Source: Sulfitobacter sp. D7 (GTDB taxonomy: Bacteria > Pseudomonadota > Alphaproteobacteria > Rhodobacterales > Rhodobacteraceae). Taken from it: a DNA stretch of 64,000 nt. The stretch spans positions 1,426,001 through 1,490,000 of the forward strand of contig NZ_CP020694.1 in assembly GCF_003611275.1 (NCBI RefSeq), in the 5' to 3' direction. Shown here piece by piece: positions 8,637 to 18,797 of the stretch (position 1 is the stretch's first letter; each line of letters starts with the position of its first letter). The translations under genes were made by a program, and so were the position numbers. The notes under the pieces were generated by a model. That model saw only the letters and a program-made list of their open reading frames with translations. It searched no databases and had not been told where the DNA came from.

Positions 8637-10118
8637 ATGTCCTTTACCCTTGCCATCGTGGGCCGTCCCAATGTCGGGAAATCCACGCTGTTCAACCGCC
8701 TTGTCGGCAAACGCCTTGCGCTGGTCGACGACCAGCCCGGCGTGACCCGCGATCTGCGCGAAGGGGCGGCCAAACTGGCCGACCTGCGCTTTACCGTGAT
8801 CGACACGGCCGGTCTGGAAGAGGTCACCGACGACAGCCTCCAAGGCCGGATGCGCCGCCTGACCGAGCGTGCCGTGGATATGGCCGATATCTGTCTGTTC
8901 ATGATCGACGCCCGTGTCGGCGTGACCCCGTCGGATATGGTCTTTGCCGAGATCCTGCGCAAAAAATCCGCCCATGTGATTCTCGCCGGTAACAAGGCCG
9001 AGGGCAAAGCCGCCGATGCTGGCATGATCGAGGCCTATTCGCTGGGTCTGGGCGAGCCCATTCGCATGTCCGCCGAACATGGCGAAGGTCTGACCGATCT
9101 TTACTCCGTGCTGATGCCGCTGGCCGATGAATATGAGGACCGCGCCACGCAGGACGCGCCCGAGACGGATGTGGACCTGCCTGAGGATGACGCCGATCTC
9201 GAAGCCGAATCCGTGCCGATGCCCACGCGCGCCAAGCCTTTGCAGGTTGCTGTGGTGGGCCGCCCCAATGCGGGCAAGTCGACGTTGATTAACCAGATTT
9301 TGGGCGAGGACCGCTTGCTCACCGGGCCGGAGGCGGGGATCACCCGCGATGCGATCTCTCTCATGGCCGAATGGGCCGGGCCGGATGGTGATCCGGTGCC
9401 AATGCGGATTTTCGACACCGCCGGGATGCGCAAAAAGGCCAAGGTACAGGAGAAGCTTGAAAAGCTCAGTGTCAGCGATGGTCTGCGCGCGGTGAAATTT
9501 GCCGAGGTCGTTGTCGTCCTGCTCGACGCCGAAATCCCGTTTGAGCAGCAAGACCTGCGCATCGCCGATCTGGCCGAACGTGAGGGCCGCGCGGTCGTTG
9601 TGGCCGTGAACAAATGGGACATCGAAGAGAACCGTCAGGAAAAGCTGCGCGATCTCAAGGAAAGCTTTGAGAGGCTCTTGCCGCAGTTGCGTGGCGCGCC
9701 GCTGATCACTGTTTCGGCCAAAACGGGCAGGGGGCTTGACCGTCTTCAGGCCGCGATCATGCGCGCCTATGAGGTCTGGAACCGCCGGATCACCACCGCA
9801 CAGCTTAACCGCTGGCTCTCGGGCATGATGGAGGCGCATCCGCCCCCCGCGCCGCAGGGCAAGCGCATCAAGCTGCGTTACATGACCCAAGCCAAGACCC
9901 GTCCGCCGGGCTTCGTTGTGATGTGCAGCCATCCCGACAAGGTGCCGGACAGCTACACGCGCTATCTGGTCAACGGGTTGCGGTTGGATTTCGACATGCC
10001 CGGCACGCCGATCCGTCTGTGGATGCGCGGCCAGTCGGATGCCAACCCCTATAAAAACCGCAAAAAGGCCGCGCCGTCGAAGCTGCGCAAGCACACCGAC
10101 GGCCGCCGCCGGGACTGA
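8637..10118 (+). CDS. der: Ribosome biogenesis GTPase Der (EngA)
   Basis: 493 residues, typical length. Two G domains in tandem are the hallmark: GRPNVGKST near residue 8 and GRPNAGKST near 208, each followed by a DTAG switch II motif, with NKWD in the second. A C-terminal KH-like domain follows and ends in a basic tail ([10 protein letters not shown]). An acidic linker (about 165-195) separates the G domains. Der binds the 50S subunit during assembly and is normally essential. The start ATG at 8637 matches the conserved N-terminus [12 protein letters not shown]. Confidence 0.97.
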   Translation: MSFTLAIVGRPNVGKSTLFNRLVGKRLALVDDQPGVTRDLREGAAKLADLRFTVIDTAGLEEVTDDSLQGRMRRLTERAVDMADICLFMIDARVGVTPSDMVFAEILRKKSAHVILAGNKAEGKAADAGMIEAYSLGLGEPIRMSAEHGEGLTDLYSVLMPLADEYEDRATQDAPETDVDLPEDDADLEAESVPMPTRAKPLQVAVVGRPNAGKSTLINQILGEDRLLTGPEAGITRDAISLMAEWAGPDGDPVPMRIFDTAGMRKKAKVQEKLEKLSVSDGLRAVKFAEVVVVLLDAEIPFEQQDLRIADLAEREGRAVVVAVNKWDIEENRQEKLRDLKESFERLLPQLRGAPLITVSAKTGRGLDRLQAAIMRAYEVWNRRITTAQLNRWLSGMMEAHPPPAPQGKRIKLRYMTQAKTRPPGFVVMCSHPDKVPDSYTRYLVNGLRLDFDMPGTPIRLWMRGQSDANPYKNRKKAAPSKLRKHTDGRRRD

Positions 10119-10131
10119 CCTCGGTCAGCCC
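10111..10131. terminator. Hairpin at the convergent der / tspO-like ends
   Basis: CTGAC (10115-10119), a CTCG loop and GTCAG (10124-10128), extended by GGG (10111-10113) and CCC (10129-10131), form a stable stem over the der stop codon. It could serve both converging genes. No T-run is seen. Confidence 0.4.
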
Positions 10132-10841
10132 CGCCGAAACGCCCTGAGCGTGGGCAGCGCCACAAGGATGCTGCCCCCAAGCGCCAGATAGGCAACCAAG
10201 GGCGTTTCGCCCCAATTGGTCACGATCACGCCCACCAGCCCCCAGATCACCGCGATACCGTAGGTGGGGGTCCGGCCAAGGGCGGTTTGCACGATGGCCC
10301 CGATTGCCCCTGCGAGCCCGACAAAGACCACGGCTGCCGTCTGCTCTTCCAGATAGCCATAGCCCGCCGCCAGCAGCGCCAGCGACACACAGGATGCGGC
10401 AGAGAGCCAGCCCGCGTAGAGCCCCACCGGGGCCGCGGCCCACAGCGGGTCTTCGACCGGGGCGAGGAACAGGGCGATCAGGGCGGTGATCAGCATGACC
10501 CAGATCAGCACCGCCGCCCAGATCGGGCTCATGGTGGCCACCGCGAGCCATGTTGTCCCCACGGCGAGCGACAGGCAGAGCGGCACGCGCATGTCGTGCC
10601 ACTGCCCATCCCGCGGCGCGCGCAAAAGCCCATAGGCCAGTCCGATGATCAGCCAAAGATAGATCACGCCCCAGATGGAAAACGCATAGCCCGCAGGCTG
10701 CGCGGGCGGGTTGTCTTGCGGGATCGGGAATTGGTTTGGGTCAAAGCCTGAAAAGCTGGGCACGAAGAAGGGCGAAATCGCGAAGGAGATGCTGAGCAGC
10801 AGTGCGAGCGCTGCGATCAGGGTGCGGGAGGATTTGGGCAA
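10125..10841 (-). CDS. TspO/MBR-like membrane protein
   Basis: About 238 residues if translation starts at the TTG at 10841 (LPKSSRTLIAALALL), which has GAGG about 8 bases upstream. No ATG lies at a sensible place; upstream frame sequence is non-protein-like and crosses a large hairpin. The protein is almost all membrane helices (about seven), with PAGYAFSIWGVIYLWL and later NWGETPLVAYLALGG, a pattern shared with TspO-related tryptophan-rich proteins. TspO proteins bind tetrapyrroles and affect photosynthesis or stress genes in Rhodobacter. This copy belongs to a distant, larger subgroup, so the role is uncertain. Confidence 0.65.
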   Translation of the reverse strand: MPKSSRTLIAALALLLSISFAISPFFVPSFSGFDPNQFPIPQDNPPAQPAGYAFSIWGVIYLWLIIGLAYGLLRAPRDGQWHDMRVPLCLSLAVGTTWLAVATMSPIWAAVLIWVMLITALIALFLAPVEDPLWAAAPVGLYAGWLSAASCVSLALLAAGYGYLEEQTAAVVFVGLAGAIGAIVQTALGRTPTYGIAVIWGLVGVIVTNWGETPLVAYLALGGSILVALPTLRAFRRG

Positions 10842-10912
10842 GCGGGGGCCTCGCGGGATTAGCTGTTGCGGTACAGGTAATCTTAGAGCGGGCGGGAACC
10901 ATGGCAACCAAG

Positions 10913-10950
10913 GGCCATCGCCTACCCGTCCGGGCGGGCAGGCGATGGCC
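10913..10950. repeat. Long inverted repeat downstream of serS
   Basis: GGCCATCGCCT (10913-10923) and AGGCGATGGCC (10940-10950) are perfect 11-base arms, with further pairing inside. It lies 42 bases past the serS stop and may terminate serS, but has no T-run. Part of its right arm (10935-10956) recurs at 27552-27573, so it belongs to a dispersed intergenic repeat. Confidence 0.7.
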
Positions 10951-10992
10951 CGGCGCATGCGGCGCGGATCGGGCCTAGTGGATGCCCCATCC

Positions 10993-12285
10993 TTAGGCGA
11001 GCACACCTTCCGCGGACAGCGTCGTCTTCCCACCCAAATAGGGCGCAAGCGCGTCCGGCAGTTTCACCGACCCATCCGCCTGCTGACCATTCTCCAACAC
11101 GGCGATCAAGCAGCGCCCGACGGCCAAACCAGAACCGTTTAGCGTATGCACGAACTGCGGCTTGCCGCCGCCTTCGGGCTTGAACCGCGCGTTCATGCGC
11201 CGCGCCTGAAAATCCCCGGTGGTCGAGACCGAGGAAATCTCGCGGTAGCAATTCTGCCCCGGCACCCAAGCCTCGATGTCATAGGTGCGGCGCGCGCCAA
11301 AGCCCATGTCCCCGGTGCAGAGGATCACCGTGCGGTAGGGTACGCCGAGTTTTTCAAGGATACCTTCGGCGCAGCCAACCATGCGCTGCTGCTCGGCGTC
11401 GCTTTCATCCGGGTGGGTGACCGAGACCATCTCGACCTTCTCAAACTGGTGTTGGCGCAGCATGCCAGCGGTGTCTCGGCCAGCACTCCCGGCCTCGGAG
11501 CGGAAGCAGAGGGTATGGGCGGTCAGCCGGATCGGCAGGGCGCTTTCCTCTAACGTATCGCCGCCCACCGAATAGGTCAGCGGCACTTCCGAGGTCGGGA
11601 CCAGCCACCAGCCATTGGTGGTTTGATAGCTGTCCTCGCCGAATTTGGGCAGCTTATCCGTGCCATACATCGCCTCGTCGCGCACCAGCACGGGGGAGTT
11701 CACCTCTGTCAGGCCGTTCTCATCCACATGGGTGTCGATCATGAACTGCGCCAGCGCCCGGTGCACCCGCGCCACGGCACCTTTCAGCATGACGAACCGC
11801 GCGCCCGAAGTCTTGGCCGCGGTCTCGAAATCCATGCCGGGTTTGACGCCTGCAATCTCGTAATGCTCGACCGGTTTGAAATCAAAGCTGGGCTTCTCGC
11901 CCCAGCTTTTCACCTCGACGTTGTCACCTTCGTCATCGCCTTGGGGCACATCATCGGCGGGGTTGTTGGGGATGCGGGCGAGCATATCGGTCAGCTTCGC
12001 GTCCAACTCCTGCGCCTCGACGTTCATCGCGGCGACCTCTGCCTTTTTATCGCTGACCAGCGTCCGCAGGCGCTCGAACTCGGCCTCATCGCCGCGGCCC
12101 TTGGCGGCCCCGACTTCCTTGCTGGCCTTGTTCTGCTCGGCCTTGGCGGTCTCGGCGGCGGCGATCTTGGCGCGGCGCGCGGCATCGAGCGACAGCACCG
12201 TCTGCGACATCGCAGCCTCGCCCCGGCGGGCGAGAGCGGCGTCAAAAGCCTCGGGATTGTCGCGGATGGCGCGGATGTCGTGCAT
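10993..12285 (-). CDS. serS: Seryl-tRNA synthetase
   Basis: 430 residues, normal length. The N-terminus [22 protein letters not shown] starts the two-helix arm (about 30-100) that grips the long variable arm of tRNA-Ser. The class II catalytic core follows, with [19 protein letters not shown] (motif 2) and [17 protein letters not shown] (motif 3). It charges tRNA-Ser, one of which lies at 49.5 kb. The gene is alone on this strand here; the 217 bases upstream, up to yajC, would hold divergent promoters. Confidence 0.97.
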   Translation of the reverse strand: MHDIRAIRDNPEAFDAALARRGEAAMSQTVLSLDAARRAKIAAAETAKAEQNKASKEVGAAKGRGDEAEFERLRTLVSDKKAEVAAMNVEAQELDAKLTDMLARIPNNPADDVPQGDDEGDNVEVKSWGEKPSFDFKPVEHYEIAGVKPGMDFETAAKTSGARFVMLKGAVARVHRALAQFMIDTHVDENGLTEVNSPVLVRDEAMYGTDKLPKFGEDSYQTTNGWWLVPTSEVPLTYSVGGDTLEESALPIRLTAHTLCFRSEAGSAGRDTAGMLRQHQFEKVEMVSVTHPDESDAEQQRMVGCAEGILEKLGVPYRTVILCTGDMGFGARRTYDIEAWVPGQNCYREISSVSTTGDFQARRMNARFKPEGGGKPQFVHTLNGSGLAVGRCLIAVLENGQQADGSVKLPDALAPYLGGKTTLSAEGVLA

Positions 12286-12502
12286 GGGTTTGTCCTCAAA
12301 ATCGGGTGAGTCGGTTTTGCTGCCTTATGCCTCAATGTGCTGCGCGGCGGTAGGGGCCGCAACCGTGCGGCGATTGGCCCCGCGCAGGCGGCCATGCGGC
12401 GGCGGCTTTCCACCTTGCACCCCGCTGCCGCCGCGCATAGGTTCTGGCCAAATTCTCAGGGCCCATCCTGCGGCCCAATACCCATCGAAAAGGACGACCC
12501 CC

Positions 12503-12781
12503 ATGGAAGGCATCCAGCAATTTGTGCCGCTGATCCTGATCTTCGCGATCATGTATTTTCTGCTCATCCGCCCGCAGCAGAAGAAGGCCAAAGAACATCA
12601 GGCCATGGTGGCCGGCCTGCGCCGCGGCGATCAGGTCGTCACCCAAGGCGGGATCATCGGCAAGGTCTCCAAGGTCAAAGACGACGGCGAGCTTGAGGTG
12701 GAAATCGCCGAAGGCGTGAAAATTCGCGTGGTGCAGGCCACCATCGCGACCGTCGTTTCCAAGACCGAACCGGCGAAATAA
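12503..12781 (+). CDS. yajC: Sec translocon accessory subunit YajC
   Basis: 92 residues from the ATG at 12503. One membrane helix (FVPLILIFAIMYFLLIRPQQKK, about 6-24) is followed by a small soluble domain with GDQVVTQGGIIGKV. YajC associates with SecDF at the translocon. It is first in a run that continues with secD 35 bases downstream. The longer reading frame extending back into the serS region is a shadow. Confidence 0.96.
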   Translation: MEGIQQFVPLILIFAIMYFLLIRPQQKKAKEHQAMVAGLRRGDQVVTQGGIIGKVSKVKDDGELEVEIAEGVKIRVVQATIATVVSKTEPAK

Positions 12782-12816
12782 ACCCTACCCCGAGGCCGCA
12801 ACCCAAAGGCGGAACT

Positions 12817-14466
12817 ATGCTACAGATTGATCTGTGGAAGCGGATTGTCATTGTCCTGACCTGTTTGGCAGGGCTTTGGCTGGCGCTTCCCAATGCCTTT
12901 TACGCTCCTGTTGAAAAGCACAATGACGCCGTTGCGGCCATCGAAGTTCAGGGCAGCACGCCCGAACTGGAAGCGCAGCGCGCGCTTTGGCCTGAATGGA
13001 TGCCCTCGGGGTTGGTGAACCTTGGCCTTGATCTGCGCGGCGGCGCGCATCTGCTGGCCGAAGTGCAACTGGCCGATGTCTATGCCTCGCGGATGGAAGC
13101 CCAATGGCCTGAGGTCCGCGATGCCCTGCGCAGCCTGACCCCGGTCCGGCGCGAAGAAGCGCCAGCGGGGGAATTGCGGGTCCGTCTGAATGATCCGTCG
13201 AAAATGGCCGAAGCGCTGCAGATCACCCGTGATCTGGCACGTCCCGTCACCACGGTGACCGGGGCAGGCGGCAGCGACATCGACGTGAGCGGCGCTGATG
13301 GCGTCATCACAATCACCCTGTCGGAGGCCGAAATGCAGGCCACCGATGAGCGCACCATGCAGCAGAGCCTCGAAATTGTGCGCCGCCGCATCGACGAAGT
13401 CGGCACCCGCGAGCCGACGATCCAGCGTCAGGGTGCAGACCGCATTCTGATTCAGGTGCCGGGCATTGGCTCTGCTGCCGAGTTGAAGGCGATCATCGGC
13501 ACCACGGCGCAGCTGACCTTCAACCCGGTGGTCAACCGTGGCTCCAATGAAAACGACAACCCCGGCATCGGCAACGCGATCCTGCCGGCGGCGGATGAAG
13601 AGGGCGTGTTCTACACGATCGAAACCGCCCCCGTCGTCACCGGCGAGCAACTCGTCGACGCGCAGCCAAGCTTTGATCAGAACGGCGCACCTGCCGTGTC
13701 CTTCCGCTTTGACACCTCCGGTGCGCGCAAATTCGGGGACTACACGGCCGAGAACATCGGCTCGCCTTTTGCCATCGTGCTTGACGATGAAGTCATCAGC
13801 GCGCCGACCATCCAAAGCCATATTCCCGGCGGCTCAGGCATCATCACCGGGCGCTTCTCGGTCGAGGAAAGCACCAACCTTGCCGTGCTGCTGCGCGCCG
13901 GGGCCCTGCCTGCGGGGCTGAGCTTTGTCGAAGAACGCACCATCGGGCCGGAACTGGGCCAAGACAGCATCGACGCGGGCAAGATCGCGACCATGGTGGC
14001 CTTTGCCGCTGTGCTGTTCTTCATGTGGGCGTCTTATGGGCTCTTCGGGTTCTTCGCCAATATTGCGCTGATCATCAACGTCGGGCTGATCTTTGGCCTG
14101 CTGAGCCTGATCGGGGCCACGCTGACCCTGCCGGGCATTGCCGGGATCGTGCTGACGGTCGGCATGGCGGTGGATGCCAACGTGCTGATCTTTGAGCGTA
14201 TCCGCGAAGAGCAACGCAACGCCAAGGGAGCCGCGCGGGCGATCTCGCTGGGCTATGAGCGCGCACTCAGCGCCATTCTGGATGCCAACATCACGACCTT
14301 CATCGTGGCGGTCATCCTCTTTGCCCTAGGCTCTGGCCCGGTGCGCGGCTTCGCCGTAACGCTGGGACTGGGCATCATGACATCGGTCTTCACCGCCTTC
14401 TTCGTCACCCGCTTGCTGGTGGTGATCTGGTTTGAACGCCGCCGTCCCAAGACAATCGAGGTTTGA
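12817..14466 (+). CDS. secD: Protein translocase subunit SecD
   Basis: 549 residues. One N-terminal membrane helix, a large periplasmic region with LGLDLRGGAHLLAEV (about 66-80) and the P1 base and head domains, then five C-terminal helices containing GMAVDANVLIFERIREE near 450. SecD and SecF use the proton gradient to pull proteins out of the SecYEG channel on the periplasmic side. It is followed by secF after one base, so the two are surely coupled. Confidence 0.97.
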   Translation: MLQIDLWKRIVIVLTCLAGLWLALPNAFYAPVEKHNDAVAAIEVQGSTPELEAQRALWPEWMPSGLVNLGLDLRGGAHLLAEVQLADVYASRMEAQWPEVRDALRSLTPVRREEAPAGELRVRLNDPSKMAEALQITRDLARPVTTVTGAGGSDIDVSGADGVITITLSEAEMQATDERTMQQSLEIVRRRIDEVGTREPTIQRQGADRILIQVPGIGSAAELKAIIGTTAQLTFNPVVNRGSNENDNPGIGNAILPAADEEGVFYTIETAPVVTGEQLVDAQPSFDQNGAPAVSFRFDTSGARKFGDYTAENIGSPFAIVLDDEVISAPTIQSHIPGGSGIITGRFSVEESTNLAVLLRAGALPAGLSFVEERTIGPELGQDSIDAGKIATMVAFAAVLFFMWASYGLFGFFANIALIINVGLIFGLLSLIGATLTLPGIAGIVLTVGMAVDANVLIFERIREEQRNAKGAARAISLGYERALSAILDANITTFIVAVILFALGSGPVRGFAVTLGLGIMTSVFTAFFVTRLLVVIWFERRRPKTIEV

Positions 14467-14467
14467 C

Positions 14468-15436
14468 ATGCGACTGAAGCTGGTACCCGACAACACGAAC
14501 TTCGATTTCTTCGGCTATGCCAAGATCACCTTTGGCGCGTCTGTGGTGGCGATGATCCTGTCGCTGATCGCTTGGGGTGTGATGGGGCTGAACTTTGGCA
14601 TCGACTTCCGCGGCGGCACCACGCTGCGAACCGAAAGCTCTGAGGCCATCGACGTGGGCGCTTACCGCGATGCCCTCGGCCCCTTGGAACTGGGCGACGT
14701 GACGATTTCCGAGGTCTTTGACCCCGGTTTCGGCGCGGATCGCCATGTGGCGATGATCCGCGTGCAGGCCCAAGAGGGCCAAGAAGCGGCGACCACGGAA
14801 ACCATCCAAACCATCGAGGCCGCGCTGCAAGGCGTGTCCCCCGACATCAAGTTCACATCGGTGGAATCCGTTGGGCCCAAGGTCTCGGGCGAGCTGATCC
14901 AGACGGCGTTCCTCGCCGTGGGCGGGGCGCTGGCGGCGATCCTCATCTACATCTGGTTGCGGTTCGAATGGCAGTTCTCGGTGGGCGCGGTGGTGGCGCT
15001 GTTCCATGACGTTGTGCTGACGATCGGCCTGTTCTCGATCCTGCAAATCCGTTTCGACCTGCCGGTGGTGGCCGCGATCCTGACGATCATTGGCTATTCG
15101 ATCAACGATACGGTGGTGATCTTTGACCGGCTGCGGGAGAACCTGCGCAAATACAAAAAGCGCCCTCTGCGTGAGGTGATGAACCTCAGCGTGAACGAGA
15201 CGCTCAGCCGGACACTGATGACCTCGGGCACCACGCTGCTGGCGCTGATCGCGCTGCTGATCTTGGGCGGCGATGTGATCCGGGCCTTTGTCTTTGCGAT
15301 TACATGGGGCGTGATCGTCGGCACCTATTCCTCGGTCTATGTGGCCAAGAATGTGGTGCTGTACCTTGGCGTGAAACGCGACTGGTCCAAGCCCGACGCG
15401 GGCGCGGGCACACAATTCGCCAATATTGATGCCTGA
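14468..15436 (+). CDS. secF: Protein translocase subunit SecF
   Basis: 322 residues from the ATG at 14468. The N-terminal helix is followed by GIDFRGGT (the SecF counterpart of the SecD DLRGG motif), a small periplasmic domain, and five helices with IGYSINDTVVIFDRLREN. It partners SecD in the inner membrane. The next gene begins inside its last codons (ATG at 15429), so translation is coupled. Confidence 0.96.
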   Translation: MRLKLVPDNTNFDFFGYAKITFGASVVAMILSLIAWGVMGLNFGIDFRGGTTLRTESSEAIDVGAYRDALGPLELGDVTISEVFDPGFGADRHVAMIRVQAQEGQEAATTETIQTIEAALQGVSPDIKFTSVESVGPKVSGELIQTAFLAVGGALAAILIYIWLRFEWQFSVGAVVALFHDVVLTIGLFSILQIRFDLPVVAAILTIIGYSINDTVVIFDRLRENLRKYKKRPLREVMNLSVNETLSRTLMTSGTTLLALIALLILGGDVIRAFVFAITWGVIVGTYSSVYVAKNVVLYLGVKRDWSKPDAGAGTQFANIDA

Positions 15437-16184
15437 CCTGCTGGCGCAGGCCATGGCCACCCCCGGGGTGGCTTGGCTTGCGCTGGCCGTGATCGTGGCG
15501 GGGCTGGTCCGCGGCTTTGCGGGATTTGGCTCCGCCATGATTATCATGCCGGCGGCGGCCTCTGTGCTCTCTCCGGTCGAAGCGATCCTGTTCATGACCG
15601 CTGCCGAGTTGATCGGCCCCCTGCCAAACTTCCCTGATGCCCTGCGCGAAGGTGCCCCCCGTGAAGTGGGGCGGCTACTGCTGGGCGTGCTGATCGGGAT
15701 GCCGCTGGGGCTCTGGGGGCTGTCGCTGATGTCGCCCGAGGGCTTTGGCTGGATCGTTTCCGGCGTGGTTCTGGGGCTTTTGGCGCTGCTGCTGGCGGGC
15801 TGGCGCTATCATGGGCCGCTGAGCGCGAAGCTGGTGACGGCAACTGGCGCTTTGGGCGGCTTCATGACCGGTTTTGCGGGCATCGCCGGGCCGCCGGTGA
15901 TCCTGCTCTATATGGCCAGCCGGCGGCCCGCTGCGGTGATCCGTGCCAATTTCCTGCTCTATCTTCTGGGGCTCGACCTGATGCTTTTTGCGATGCTGGC
16001 AGCGACGGGGCAGGTGGTCTGGCCGGTGCTGATGCTGGGCCTCTTGGCCGGGGTGCCGAATGTCATCGCCAATATCGTCGGGGCGCGGCTATTTGATCCG
16101 GGCCGAGAGCGGCTTTTTCGCGCGGTGGCCTATATCGTCATCGCCGCATCGGCTATCCTTGGCCTGCCGCTGTGGAATACCTGA
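15429..16184 (+). CDS. TauE/SafE-family permease
   Basis: 251 residues; the ATG at 15429 overlaps the secF end by 8 bases. About eight membrane helices with two similar halves. The N-terminal LVRGFAGFGSAMIIMPAAA and the mid-protein TGFAGIAGPPVILLYMAS are the signature repeats of the sulfite exporter TauE/SafE family (formerly DUF81). Family members move small anions such as sulfite, sulfoacetate or sulfolactate. The substrate cannot be read here and the sec/ccm neighbours give no hint. Confidence 0.88.
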   Translation: MPDLLAQAMATPGVAWLALAVIVAGLVRGFAGFGSAMIIMPAAASVLSPVEAILFMTAAELIGPLPNFPDALREGAPREVGRLLLGVLIGMPLGLWGLSLMSPEGFGWIVSGVVLGLLALLLAGWRYHGPLSAKLVTATGALGGFMTGFAGIAGPPVILLYMASRRPAAVIRANFLLYLLGLDLMLFAMLAATGQVVWPVLMLGLLAGVPNVIANIVGARLFDPGRERLFRAVAYIVIAASAILGLPLWNT

Positions 16185-16202
16185 GCCTGAGAGGGACATG
16201 AC

Positions 16203-16556
16203 ATGCGATTGAATGAGATCACCTATACCGACGCCAAACCGATCGACGGCTACGGCCCCGGCTTTTTCCGCATTGGCGGAGAGGTTGTGCAAGGGCCGCA
16301 AGTGATCGGCCCCGACGGCATCACAGGCTGGGGCGGTCTGGCTGATCCCGCGCCGGTGTTGGCGCTGGCGGGCAAGGTCGATGTGGTCTTCCTCGGCACC
16401 GGGCCGGACGTGGCGCATATCCCCGACGACCTCCGTGAAACGCTGGAGGAGGCTGGTCTGGGGGTCGAGGTCATGTCGTCCCCCGCCGCCTGCCGCACCT
16501 ATAACATCTTGCTGAGCGAGGGGCGGCGCATCGCACTGGCCCTCTTGCCGGTCTGA
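16203..16556 (+). CDS. Mth938-like domain protein (DUF498)
   Basis: 117 residues. The fold core is recognisable: [22 protein letters not shown] early and [22 protein letters not shown] in the middle. Homologues include human NDUFAF3, a respiratory complex I assembly factor, and bacterial copies often sit beside secDF and ccmA as here. It ends 19 bases before ccmA. Probably a soluble cytoplasmic protein; bacterial function not established. Confidence 0.87.
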   Translation: MRLNEITYTDAKPIDGYGPGFFRIGGEVVQGPQVIGPDGITGWGGLADPAPVLALAGKVDVVFLGTGPDVAHIPDDLRETLEEAGLGVEVMSSPAACRTYNILLSEGRRIALALLPV

Positions 16557-16575
16557 AGGCGGAGCGGCGACGCCG

Positions 16576-17187
16576 GTGCAAATAAGCGATCTCAGCGTGG
16601 CGCGCGGCGGGGTGCCTGTGCTTGCGGGCGTATCCTTCGCACTGGCCGCGGGGGAGGCTTTGGTGCTGCGCGGCCCCAACGGGGCGGGCAAGACGACGCT
16701 GCTGCGCTGCATTGCGGGGCTGCAAGCGCCGCTGTCGGGACGGATCGACGGGTCAGCGGACCGTGTGGCCTATGCCGCTCATGCGGATGGGCTGAAATCC
16801 ATGCTGACGGTCCGGGAAAACCTGAGCTTTTGGGCGCAAGTCTTTGGTAACACAGATATTGCTGAGGCGCTTGATGGCTATGCGCTGCGCCCCTTGGCCG
16901 ACCGTTTGGCAGGAACGCTGTCTGCCGGGCAAAAGCGACGGTTGGGGCTGGCGCGGCTGTTGGTGACTGGGCGGCCGATTTGGGTGTTGGACGAGCCGAC
17001 GGTTTCGCTCGATGCGGATGCCGTGGCGCTGTTCGGCAGCGTTCTGCGCGGGCATCTCGCGGCGGGGGGATCGGCGCTGATGGCCACGCATATTGATCTG
17101 GGGGTCGATGCCCGCGTGCTTGATATCAGCGCATTTCGCGCGGCCCCCGATGCCAATTTCGGCGCCAGCGACGCGGCGTTCCTATGA
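16576..17187 (+). CDS. ccmA: Heme exporter ATPase CcmA
   Basis: 203 residues, starting at GTG 16576 with GGAGCGG about 10 bases upstream. Walker [10 protein letters not shown], signature [15 protein letters not shown] and Walker [14 protein letters not shown] are all present. CcmA powers release of holo-CcmE from CcmCD in system I cytochrome c maturation. The ccmB start lies 4 bases inside its end, so CcmA and CcmB are made together. Confidence 0.95.
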   Translation: MQISDLSVARGGVPVLAGVSFALAAGEALVLRGPNGAGKTTLLRCIAGLQAPLSGRIDGSADRVAYAAHADGLKSMLTVRENLSFWAQVFGNTDIAEALDGYALRPLADRLAGTLSAGQKRRLGLARLLVTGRPIWVLDEPTVSLDADAVALFGSVLRGHLAAGGSALMATHIDLGVDARVLDISAFRAAPDANFGASDAAFL

Positions 17188-17840
17188 AGGCGCTGTTGCT
17201 GCGGGACTTGCGGCTGGCGCTGCGCGCGGGCGGAGGCTTTGGCCTTGGGCTGGCGTTTTTTTTGATCGTGACGATGCTGGTGCCCTTTAGCGTTGGGCCA
17301 GAGGCCACGCTGCTCAAGGCGATTGCCCCCGGTGTGCTCTGGCTCGGGGCGCTGTTGGCCTGCCTATTGTCGCTCGACCGTCTGCTGGCGCTCGACCTCG
17401 AAGACGGCTCTCTCGAACTGCTGCTCACCGCACCTTTGCCCCTCGAAGGGGCGCTGGCGATCAAGGCTTTGGCGCATTGGCTAACCACGGGATTGCCGCT
17501 GGTGCTGGCGGCGCCTTTCCTTGGGGTGATGCTGCAACTCGCGGCGCCCGGTCATCTGTGGCTGCTGGCCTCGCTCGCACTCGGCACGCCTGCGCTCTCG
17601 GTTATCGGCATGTTCGGCGCGGCGCTGACGGTGGGGATCAAACGCGGCGGGCTGTTGCTGTCCCTGCTGGTACTGCCGCTTTATATCCCCACGCTGATCT
17701 TCGGCGCCGAGGTCGCGCGGCGCGGGGCGGCGGGGCTGGATGCCAGCACACCGCTTTTCATGCTGGCGGGGCTGACGCTGGCCGTTCTGGCCTTGATGCC
17801 ATTTGCCGCAGCGGCGGTGCTTCGGATGGGGTTGCGATGA
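17184..17840 (+). CDS. ccmB: Heme exporter membrane protein CcmB
   Basis: 218 residues, starting ATGA-coupled to ccmA. Six membrane helices are expected; the N-terminal [15 protein letters not shown] and internal [21 protein letters not shown] are family features. It forms the membrane part of the CcmAB complex. It is followed after 67 bases by ccmC. Confidence 0.94.
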   Translation: MKALLLRDLRLALRAGGGFGLGLAFFLIVTMLVPFSVGPEATLLKAIAPGVLWLGALLACLLSLDRLLALDLEDGSLELLLTAPLPLEGALAIKALAHWLTTGLPLVLAAPFLGVMLQLAAPGHLWLLASLALGTPALSVIGMFGAALTVGIKRGGLLLSLLVLPLYIPTLIFGAEVARRGAAGLDASTPLFMLAGLTLAVLALMPFAAAAVLRMGLR

Positions 17841-17907
17841 CCCCAAGAAATCGTGCCCCAAGTATTTGTGCATTGAGCACCACCCACCCGCGCGATAGGT
17901 AGTCCGC

Positions 17908-18642
17908 ATGTCCCTTTGGCAATACGCAAACCCGGTCAAATTCCTTGCGCTTTCAGAGCGTGTGCAGCCTGTGCTTTGGGCGCTTGCGGCTGTTTTTGTA
18001 AGCCTCGGCCTGCTCTGGGGGTTCTTCGGCACGCCCGATGACGCGCGCCAAGGCAGCACGGTCAAGATCATCTATTTGCATGTGCCTGCCGCCCTGATGG
18101 CGATCAACGCATGGTTCATGATGCTGGTCGCCTCGTTGATCTGGCTGATCCGTCGGCACCACGTCAGCGCCTTGGCGGCCAAGGCCGCGGCCCCCGTGGG
18201 GCTGGTCATGACGTTAATCGCGCTTGTGACGGGGGCGATCTGGGGTCAGCCGATGTGGGGCACATGGTGGGCGTGGGATCCGCGGCTGACGTCGTTTCTG
18301 ATCCTGTTTTTGTTCTACCTTGGCTATATCGCGCTGTGGCAGGCGGTCGAAGACCCAGACATCGCTGCCGATCTGACATCGGTCCTCTGCCTTGTGGGCT
18401 CGGTCTTTGCGGTGCTGTCGCGCTATGCGGTGCAGTTTTGGAACCAAGGGCTGCATCAGGGCACGTCGATCCCCGTGGCCACGGGCAACCGCAGCGTGGC
18501 GGATGTATTTTTCTATCCTTTGGTGCTGGCGATGATCGGCTTCGGCCTGCTGTTTCTGGCGCTGGTGGTCTACCGCACGGGCACCGAAATTCGCCTGCGC
18601 CGCACGGCGGCGCTGCGGGCGCGGATGAACAGGGGGGCGTGA
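17908..18642 (+). CDS. ccmC: Heme handling protein CcmC
   Basis: 244 residues, six membrane helices. The tryptophan-rich periplasmic loop WGQPMWGTWWAWDPRLTS (about 112-129) and flanking histidines bind heme and pass it to CcmE. The start at 17908 gives the conserved N-terminus SLWQYANPVKFLALS. Its stop codon overlaps the ccmD start by one base (TGATG). Confidence 0.96.
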   Translation: MSLWQYANPVKFLALSERVQPVLWALAAVFVSLGLLWGFFGTPDDARQGSTVKIIYLHVPAALMAINAWFMMLVASLIWLIRRHHVSALAAKAAAPVGLVMTLIALVTGAIWGQPMWGTWWAWDPRLTSFLILFLFYLGYIALWQAVEDPDIAADLTSVLCLVGSVFAVLSRYAVQFWNQGLHQGTSIPVATGNRSVADVFFYPLVLAMIGFGLLFLALVVYRTGTEIRLRRTAALRARMNRGA

Positions 18643-18797
18643 TGCCGGAACTTGGAAAATATGCGGCCGAGGTGCTCTCGGCCTATGGGGTGTCGCTGCT
18701 GCTGTTGGCCGCATTGGTGGGGCTGACCCTGCTGCGGGGCCGGGCGGCACGCTGCGCTTTGGAAGAGGTCGAAGCGGAGGCCGGACGCCGTGGCTAA
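18642..18797 (+). CDS. ccmD: Heme exporter small protein CcmD
   Basis: 51 residues (starts MPELGKYAAEVLSAYG). One membrane helix (about 13-31) with a charged tail is the normal CcmD pattern. CcmD helps release holo-CcmE from CcmC. The call rests largely on position between ccmC and ccmG, and on the FAxYV/LxAYG-like start. It overlaps ccmG by 8 bases. Confidence 0.88.
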   Translation: MPELGKYAAEVLSAYGVSLLLLAALVGLTLLRGRAARCALEEVEAEAGRRG

